This document shows positions 7,656 to 11,552 of a stretch of 11,552 nucleotides of DNA, piece by piece (positions within the stretch are counted from its first letter, which is position 1; every line of letters begins with the position of its first letter). Under the pieces are notes generated by a model. The model saw nothing but the letters and a program-made list of their open reading frames with translations, did not search any database and was not told the origin of the DNA. The position numbers were made by a program, and so were the translations under genes. Source of the stretch: Erysipelotrichaceae bacterium (GTDB lineage: Bacteria > Bacillota_I > Bacilli_A > Erysipelotrichales > Erysipelotrichaceae); contig JAFONG010000131.1 of the NCBI GenBank assembly GCA_017418585.1, positions 1 to 11,552 of the forward strand, given 5' to 3'.

Positions 7656-8551
7656 TGAAGTCAGGTTTCATTGCGATCATCGGCAGACCGAATGCCGGTA
7701 AATCCACGCTGATCAATGCGATACTGAAAGAAAAGATCGCGATCACGACTCACAAGGCCCAGACGACCCGGAATGCGATTCTGGGTATTTTAAATGAAGA
7801 CGACTGCCAGATCGTCTTCATTGATACGCCAGGCATTCACGAAGCGAAAACGGCACTTGGCAGCTACATGAACAAGGAAGCGATGTCCCAGGCTGCCGGA
7901 GTGGACATCATCTACTACATCACCGACGGAAACAAGGGTCTGCAGAAGGAGGATGAACAGATCCTGGAGAGGCTGTTCAGCTACGAGGTTCCCGTTTTCC
8001 TGCTGGTCAACAAGATCGACGAACTGTCTAACGATCAGCTGATCAAGAGGCTTTCCTATGCTTCAGAACACTATCCATTTAAGGAGATCATACCGATATC
8101 CGCCCTGAAGAAGGACAACCTTGAAGAACTGCTCAAGACATCCAAGGCGTATCTGGGCGACAGCATCCGGTACTATCCGCAGGACGTTATCACCAATACC
8201 AGCAGGGAATTCCGCATTGCCGAGATCATCCGGGAAAAGATCATTCTCAATACCGAAGAAGAAATTCCTCATCTGGTAGCCTGCCAGATCGAAGAGATCA
8301 GGGAAAAGACTTCCAAGGTTCAGATCGAAGCGACCATCATCTGCAACAAGGAATCGCATAAAGCCATCATCATCGGCAGAAGCGGAAAGATGCTGAAGAG
8401 AATCAACGACCAGGCATCGACGGATATCAGTCCTCTTTTTGACGGGAAGAAGATCATTCTCTCCTTGTATGTCAGAGTGGAAGAAGACTGGCTGAACTCG
8501 GAAAAGAAGCTTTTCTCTTTGGGATATTTTTCCGGAGATTCCGATGAATGA
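7655..8551 (+). CDS. era: GTPase Era (30S ribosome assembly)
   Basis: Essential GTPase that binds the 3' end of 16S rRNA and helps 30S subunit assembly, at the ribosome or inner membrane face. The 298 residues match the family (about 300). The G motifs are in order: GRPNAGKS (10-17), the TT of AQTTRN (37-38), DTPG (57-60), NKID (119-122) and SAL (149-151). The KH RNA-binding domain follows with its GRSGK loop at 241-245. I chose the ATG at 7655 because GGAG lies five bases before it; an in-frame GTG one codon earlier is too close to that site. Its start overlaps the cdd stop by one base and its end overlaps recO by eight bases, so the three are probably one message. Confidence 0.97.
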   Translation: MKSGFIAIIGRPNAGKSTLINAILKEKIAITTHKAQTTRNAILGILNEDDCQIVFIDTPGIHEAKTALGSYMNKEAMSQAAGVDIIYYITDGNKGLQKEDEQILERLFSYEVPVFLLVNKIDELSNDQLIKRLSYASEHYPFKEIIPISALKKDNLEELLKTSKAYLGDSIRYYPQDVITNTSREFRIAEIIREKIILNTEEEIPHLVACQIEEIREKTSKVQIEATIICNKESHKAIIIGRSGKMLKRINDQASTDISPLFDGKKIILSLYVRVEEDWLNSEKKLFSLGYFSGDSDE

Positions 8552-9242
8552 CAAGATAAAAGGATTCGTTCTTACACAAAGCGACTATAAGGAAGCCGAT
8601 GTTCTGATGCAGGTTCTGACCAAGGAATACGGCATTCTTTCGCTTGTTGGCAAGTCGGCCAAGAAACTTTCCAGCAAGAACCATTTTCTGCCGATGTGTC
8701 TGTATGAATTCATCCTCGACTACAAGGACGGCAAGACCATCTACAGCATCCACGGTTCAAGACTTCTGGAAAACTGGTTCGAAGACGGCGATATCGAGAT
8801 GATGTCGTTCCAGAACGTTCTGACAGAACTGACGTTAAAGAACAGGGACATCGATACCTTCGATGAACTGTGCTTTGTTTTTAGGCATCTGAACAGAGAC
8901 AGCCGTTATCTGCTGGGATCCATGTATGTTTCGCATCTGATCAGACAGTTCGGCATTACTCCGATCGTGGACCGCTGCGCTTTGTGCGACAGCCGGAAGG
9001 TCGTTGCTCTGTCAAACCGGCACGGGGGCTTCCTGTGTCTGGAACATCTGGGCGGCGAAGAGGTTCTTCCTGTGGAAACGCTGAAACGTTTCCGTCTGAT
9101 GATCAAAGGTTCTTTCAAGGACTATGAAGTCCTGAAGGATTTCGAGTTCGAATTCAGGGATTTCTGTCTTCTGATGGATTTCTTCCTGGATCACGCGGAT
9201 CTGAGGCTCCGGTCCTATGACTTCTATAAAACAATATGTTAA
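8544..9242 (+). CDS. recO: DNA repair protein RecO
   Basis: Recombination mediator that helps load RecA onto SSB-coated single-stranded DNA in the RecFOR pathway and anneals complementary strands. The 232 residues are slightly short for the family (often 240-260). The N-terminal OB-fold begins with the typical KGFVLTQSDYKEADVLMQVLTKEYGILSLVGKSAKK. A zinc-site region follows at 145-168: CALC, then LCLEH, so the fourth ligand position is H168 where many homologues have cysteine. The overall family match and the place after era support the call. GGAG six bases before the ATG defines the start, inside the era stop region. The last seven bases overlap the next gene. Confidence 0.95.
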   Translation: MNDKIKGFVLTQSDYKEADVLMQVLTKEYGILSLVGKSAKKLSSKNHFLPMCLYEFILDYKDGKTIYSIHGSRLLENWFEDGDIEMMSFQNVLTELTLKNRDIDTFDELCFVFRHLNRDSRYLLGSMYVSHLIRQFGITPIVDRCALCDSRKVVALSNRHGGFLCLEHLGGEEVLPVETLKRFRLMIKGSFKDYEVLKDFEFEFRDFCLLMDFFLDHADLRLRSYDFYKTIC

Positions 9243-10117
9243 GAATTATTAAATATATATCCTTAATACTTATCATTCTTATTTCGTCTTCGTGTCAGAA
9301 AACCGAAGAACCTTTCGTTGCGTATACCGGGGACATCAACGTGTTTCAGAACAACGCCGAACTGCTGGATCTGGACCTGCATTCGGGCGAATACCTGCTG
9401 GCGGATCTTTCAGAACACGAAATCCTTTACGAAAACCTTTGCGATCTAAGCATTTATCCGGCTTCCCTCACCAAGGTCATGACCATGGATACGGTTCTGC
9501 ATCATATCGACGACCTGAATGAAAGATCGTCCATCAGCTATGGACAGATCAGCGATCTGATCGCAGAAGATGCCTCGATCGCCTATCTGAAAGCGGACTA
9601 CGGGTATACGGTTGAAGATCTCCTGTATGCCCTGATCCTTCCTTCGGGAGCGGACGGAGCTGTCGCTCTGGAAAACTGTTTTGCAGAAAAGGGGATGGAT
9701 CTGGTAAAAGAAATGAATGTTCTGGCTGAATCGCTGGGATGCACAAGTACGCATTTCGTAAATCCTACCGGTCTGCACGATCCGGATCACTATACCTGTT
9801 TACACGATCTGTTTCTGATCGTTACGGATGTTCTTCGCTACGAGGAGGGCAGGAAGATCCTGGAAACGGTAGAACATACACTGGAAGACGGGTTAAAGGT
9901 AGAGAGCACGCTGAAACCGTTATGCGAGATGGAAACGGCCATCCTGGGCGGCAAGACGGGATATACCCCGGAAGCCGGGCAGAGCATTCTGGTTCTGTTC
10001 CGGGACGACAACCGATCCTATCTTCTTCTGCTGGGCAATGCCATGGGCAGCCATACCAGAAAAGAATACTGGCATTTTGACGATACCGTGCATATTTTTG
10101 AAGCATTGTTTCAATAA
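9236..10117 (+). CDS. D-Ala-D-Ala carboxypeptidase-like serine peptidase, exported
   Basis: A penicillin-binding-protein-type carboxypeptidase (peptidase S11, DacA-like) of 293 residues, expected to trim the terminal D-alanine of peptidoglycan stem peptides outside the cell. The N-terminus is a hydrophobic signal ending in ISSSC20, an imperfect lipobox, so a lipoprotein is possible. The catalytic motifs are SLTK (S77, K80) and KTG (240-242). The middle SxN motif reads S137-G-A139, so the asparagine is missing. At under 300 residues it lacks the C-terminal beta domain and amphipathic anchor of classical DacA. There is no ribosome binding site; the ATG lies inside the recO stop region, so translation is probably coupled to recO or starts from a leaderless message. 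A TATAAA five bases before the ATG is noted. The family is clear; the exact substrate is not. Confidence 0.85.
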   Translation: MLRIIKYISLILIILISSSCQKTEEPFVAYTGDINVFQNNAELLDLDLHSGEYLLADLSEHEILYENLCDLSIYPASLTKVMTMDTVLHHIDDLNERSSISYGQISDLIAEDASIAYLKADYGYTVEDLLYALILPSGADGAVALENCFAEKGMDLVKEMNVLAESLGCTSTHFVNPTGLHDPDHYTCLHDLFLIVTDVLRYEEGRKILETVEHTLEDGLKVESTLKPLCEMETAILGGKTGYTPEAGQSILVLFRDDNRSYLLLLGNAMGSHTRKEYWHFDDTVHIFEALFQ

Positions 10118-10125
10118 GGTATTAT
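10098..10125 (+). promoter_or_regulatory. candidate thiT promoter
   Basis: A -35 box TTGAAG (10098-10103) and a -10 box TATTAT (10120-10125) are 16 bases apart, across the end of the preceding gene. A second reading uses TATAAT at 10123-10128 with a 19-base spacer. Either would start transcription near 10132-10135, just before the TPP aptamer. Confidence 0.55.
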
Positions 10126-10140
10126 AATAATAACGATATA

Positions 10141-10200
10141 GGGGTGCTGAAAGGCTGAGATCATACCCTCGACCTGATCCGGATAATGCCGGCGTAGGAA
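10141..10200 (+). promoter_or_regulatory. TPP riboswitch aptamer (THI element)
   Basis: The thi-box core elements appear in order: GGGGTGC, GGCTGAGA, ATACCC, ACCTGATCCGG, ATAATGCCGGCGTAGGAA. P2 forms from GGGGT with ATACCC, P3 is a short GCT/GGC stem with a GAAA loop, and P4/P5 forms from the CCGG/CCGG arms. It senses thiamine pyrophosphate and is expected to switch thiT off when TPP is abundant. The outer P1 stem is weak in the sequence I can see. Confidence 0.96.
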
Positions 10201-10203
10201 ATA

Positions 10204-10228
10204 AGCACCTTTATTGTGGAGGTGTTTT
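10204..10228 (+). promoter_or_regulatory. expression platform hairpin masking the thiT ribosome binding site
   Basis: CACCT at 10206-10210 can pair with AGGTG at 10220-10224, which is part of the GGAGGTG ribosome binding site at 10218-10224. The same AGCACC (10204-10209) is also complementary to GGTGCT at 10143-10148 in the aptamer P2/P3 arm. The two pairings exclude each other, so ligand binding could free AGCACCT to mask the ribosome binding site. Four T follow the stem, so weak termination cannot be excluded. Confidence 0.6.
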
Positions 10229-10231
10229 ATT

Positions 10232-10735
10232 ATGAAAAAACTGACAACGAAGACATTAACCATCATGGCGATCTACTGTGCCGTATTTGTGATCCTGGAC
10301 AGAATAAGCGACGCTTTGAATCTGTTCCAGATGGCCAACGGCGGCAAACTGAATCTTGGACCGATCGCACTGTTGATGTGCTCCTATCACCTGGGATGGA
10401 AAAACGGTCTGCTTGTGGGAATCACTTCGGTCTTTCTGCAACTGGCGGTCGGTTCAGTCAAGTTCTACGGTATCTGGAGTTTCCTGCTGGATTATCTGAT
10501 CGCCTATGCGGTATACGGTCTGGCTTCTCTGTTTCCGGATTACAAGTATTTCTACAGCGGCGTTCTGATTACCAGCGTTCTGAGGCTGCTCTCTTCAACG
10601 CTGTCGGGCACTCTGCTTTGGGAAACGCCTTTATGGGCTTCCCTGACATACAATGCTTCCTACATGATTCCGACGACTCTCTGCGTCATCGTCGTTGTAC
10701 CGTTGCTGTGTGAACGTCTGAAGAAAATATGGTAA
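10232..10735 (+). CDS. thiT: thiamine ECF transporter S component ThiT
   Basis: Membrane substrate-binding subunit for thiamine in an energy-coupling-factor transporter; it needs an EcfA-EcfA'-EcfT module, which is not in this window. The 167 residues are of the size of ThiT and show about six hydrophobic membrane helices. Family motifs include LLDYLIAYA at 85-93, close to the region that holds a thiamine-contacting acidic residue (here D87), and YNASYMIP at 140-147, with tryptophans W82, W130 and W135. I start at the ATG at 10232 because the strong GGAGGTG site lies seven bases upstream; an earlier TTG would start inside that site. The TPP riboswitch directly upstream confirms thiamine as the ligand. 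It is followed closely by the ntdp-type gene with nine bases between. Confidence 0.95.
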   Translation: MKKLTTKTLTIMAIYCAVFVILDRISDALNLFQMANGGKLNLGPIALLMCSYHLGWKNGLLVGITSVFLQLAVGSVKFYGIWSFLLDYLIAYAVYGLASLFPDYKYFYSGVLITSVLRLLSSTLSGTLLWETPLWASLTYNASYMIPTTLCVIVVVPLLCERLKKIW

Positions 10736-10738
10736 GAT
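10733..10738 (+). promoter_or_regulatory. possible -10 box of the DUF402 gene
   Basis: TAAGAT lies six bases before the ATG at 10745, the same spacing as at ybeY. It overlaps the thiT stop codon. A GTGAAC 17 bases upstream (10710-10715) shares only three bases with the -35 consensus. It could equally be chance, with the gene read from the thiT message. Confidence 0.3.
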
Positions 10739-10744
10739 AGTTGC

Positions 10745-11311
10745 ATGCGCGAACTGAAAACAGGAGACAGCGTATTTGTCCAGTCCTATAAACACAACGG
10801 TTCTGTCCACCGGACCTGGTCCAAGGCTTTGGTCATCGACGTACGGGATGACTGCTATGTCGTGGTGACCGACCACAGCTGGGTGGTGGAATCCGACAAC
10901 CGCCGCTGGCTGACCAAGGAGCCGGCAATCTGTTTCTACTACAAGGACAGGTGGTTCAACATCATTTCCATGGTCCGTAAAGCGGGGATCTACTATTACT
11001 GCAATATCGCATCTCCCAGCATCTATGACGGAGAGGCCATCAAAAACATCGACTACGATCTGGATGTCAAGGTTTTCCCGGACGGCAGCTATATGGTTCT
11101 GGATGAAAACGAATTCGAATATCACTGCCAGAAGATGAATTATCCGAAAGAAATCAAGGATATCTGCGTCAATGCCAAGAACACGCTGGTTGAGATGGTA
11201 GAGAATAAGCAGATCCCGTTTGATTTCTCCTATATCAACGGATATATCATGAAATATTTCGAACTGGTTTTTGATTCCGGAAGCGCAGAAAACGGTACAG
11301 AAAACGGATGA
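10745..11311 (+). CDS. nucleoside tri-/diphosphate phosphatase, Ntdp/YgaC (DUF402) family
   Basis: Cytosolic Mg2+-dependent phosphatase of the UPF0374 group, which hydrolyses nucleoside tri- and diphosphates; Staphylococcus aureus Ntdp is the characterised member. The 188 residues include the family motifs QSYKHNGSVHR at 13-23, ESDNRRWLTKEPAIC at 49-63, YYYCN at 83-87 and NIDYDLDVKVFPDG at 101-114. The residues known in the family as proton donor (R23) and metal ligands (N87, D103, D105, D107, D120, E123) are all in place by position. The C-terminus ends in a short acidic-glycine tail (GSAENGTENG) that looks disordered. No good ribosome binding site precedes the ATG; GGTAAG at 10731-10736 is at best a weak one. 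It is adjacent to thiT and probably shares its message, though no functional link is obvious. Confidence 0.93.
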   Translation: MRELKTGDSVFVQSYKHNGSVHRTWSKALVIDVRDDCYVVVTDHSWVVESDNRRWLTKEPAICFYYKDRWFNIISMVRKAGIYYYCNIASPSIYDGEAIKNIDYDLDVKVFPDGSYMVLDENEFEYHCQKMNYPKEIKDICVNAKNTLVEMVENKQIPFDFSYINGYIMKYFELVFDSGSAENGTENG

Positions 11312-11319
11312 TTTTTCAA

Positions 11320-11353
11320 GGAAAAAAAATTTTGAAAAAAAGTGAAAAAAGTT
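11320..11353 (+). promoter_or_regulatory. A/T-tract UP element of the rRNA promoter
   Basis: Runs of A and T in phase (AAAAAAAATTTT, AAAAAAA, AAAAAA) lie immediately upstream of the -35 box. Such tracts bind the RNA polymerase alpha subunits at rRNA promoters. No rho-independent terminator with a G-C stem is visible after the DUF402 gene; the A/T inverted repeat at 11312-11339 is weak. Confidence 0.6.
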
Positions 11354-11354
11354 G

Positions 11355-11383
11355 TTGACATCGAATTCTGATTCTGTTAGTAT
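11355..11383 (+). promoter_or_regulatory. rRNA operon promoter
   Basis: A perfect -35 box TTGACA (11355-11360), 17 bases, and a -10 box TAGTAT (11378-11383). Transcription would start near 11390. A TATAAA at 11381-11386 overlaps but is at an unfavourable 20-base spacing. Confidence 0.85.
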
Positions 11384-11389
11384 AAATAA

Positions 11390-11527
11390 GCACCGCATCG
11401 GAAGGAAATGCTAGAAAAAAGCTTCCGATAGAGTGCGATTCGATCTTTGAAAACTAAATAAGAAGCAATTAAACAAAACGTCAATTCATTTAAACCAAGA
11501 ACGTTAAGTTCTTAAATATCGAGTCAT
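11390..11527 (+). other. 16S rRNA leader with boxA
   Basis: Transcribed leader of about 138 bases. It contains an 8-bp stem (ATCGGAAG at 11397-11404 with CTTCCGAT at 11422-11429) and a boxA-type antitermination motif GATCTTTGAAAAC at 11442-11454, typical of Bacillota rRNA operons. A small hairpin AAGAAC/GTTCTT lies at 11497-11513, near the expected RNase III processing region. Confidence 0.75.
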
Positions 11528-11552
11528 CAAACGGAGAGTTTGATCCTGGCTC
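11528..11552 (+). rRNA. 16S rRNA, first bases only
   Basis: The window ends inside the highly conserved 16S start AGAGTTTGATCCTGGCTC (11535 onward). By alignment with the E. coli numbering, where this motif begins at position 8, the mature 5' end is near 11528. The gene continues outside the window, running rightward away from the protein genes. Confidence 0.97.

Noticed and set aside
9292..10080. Overlapping open frames in other phases across the carboxypeptidase-like gene (for example 9292-9522 and 9739-10080).
   Set aside because: They have no motifs and are covered by a gene with intact SxxK and KTG motifs.
10199..10209. An 11-base word AAATAAGCACC repeated at 11384-11394 in the rRNA leader.
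   Set aside because: Repeats of this length are expected by chance several times in a window of this size, and the two contexts are unrelated.
10214..10231. Upstream TTG start for thiT adding six residues.
   Set aside because: It would place the start before the strong GGAGGTG ribosome binding site, which is correctly spaced for the ATG at 10232.
11312..11339. TTTTTCAA/TTGAAAAA inverted repeat after the DUF402 gene as a terminator.
   Set aside because: The stem has a single G-C pair and a 12-base loop, and it falls in the A/T tracts expected of an rRNA UP element.

Overview
The window looks like chromosomal DNA from a low-to-mid GC member of the Bacillota. The signs are the gene order ybeY-cdd-era-recO, a tRNA cluster whose order matches the Bacillus subtilis trnB array, a CIRCE/HrcA operator, a TPP-riboswitch-controlled ECF thiamine transporter subunit, and a Bacillota-type rRNA promoter, boxA and 16S start. 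An Erysipelotrichia-like organism is my best guess, but this is inference and not proven here.

Layout. Positions 1-774 hold nine tRNA genes, all on the minus strand and transcribed leftward out of the window in the order Cys, Leu, Arg, Pro, Met, Ile2, Ser, fMet, Phe (Phe is cut by the window edge). Eight are complete and all eight encode CCA. Their promoter lies at 804-832, back to back with an extended -10 promoter that serves a very long gene (910-4794). That gene encodes a 1294-residue protein that is almost entirely predicted coiled coil. It has no ATPase motif, no membrane segment, no tryptophan and only three prolines. I do not recognise it, and it is the main unknown of the window. A perfect 26-bp palindrome separates it from the convergent htpG gene (Hsp90 chaperone, minus strand).

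htpG has a clear promoter followed by a CIRCE element, so HrcA heat-shock control is expected. Its -35 box lies two bases from the -10 box of the rightward housekeeping cluster: ybeY (rRNA maturation endonuclease), cdd (cytidine deaminase), era (ribosome-assembly GTPase), recO (recombination mediator) and a D-Ala-D-Ala-carboxypeptidase-like exported protein. From cdd onward the genes overlap end to start. A promoter, TPP riboswitch and thiT follow, then an Ntdp/YgaC (DUF402) nucleotide phosphatase gene, and finally a strong rRNA promoter with leader, boxA and the first bases of a 16S rRNA gene.

Common threads: the ends of the window are translation RNA genes, and the middle is ribosome maturation (ybeY, era), nucleotide metabolism (cdd, ntdp), DNA repair, cell wall and cofactor uptake. 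Three of the nine protein genes (ybeY, the carboxypeptidase-like gene and ntdp) lack a convincing Shine-Dalgarno site. Each has a TATAAT-like hexamer five or six bases before the ATG, which raises the possibility of leaderless transcripts. I saw no mobile element, CRISPR array or defence system.
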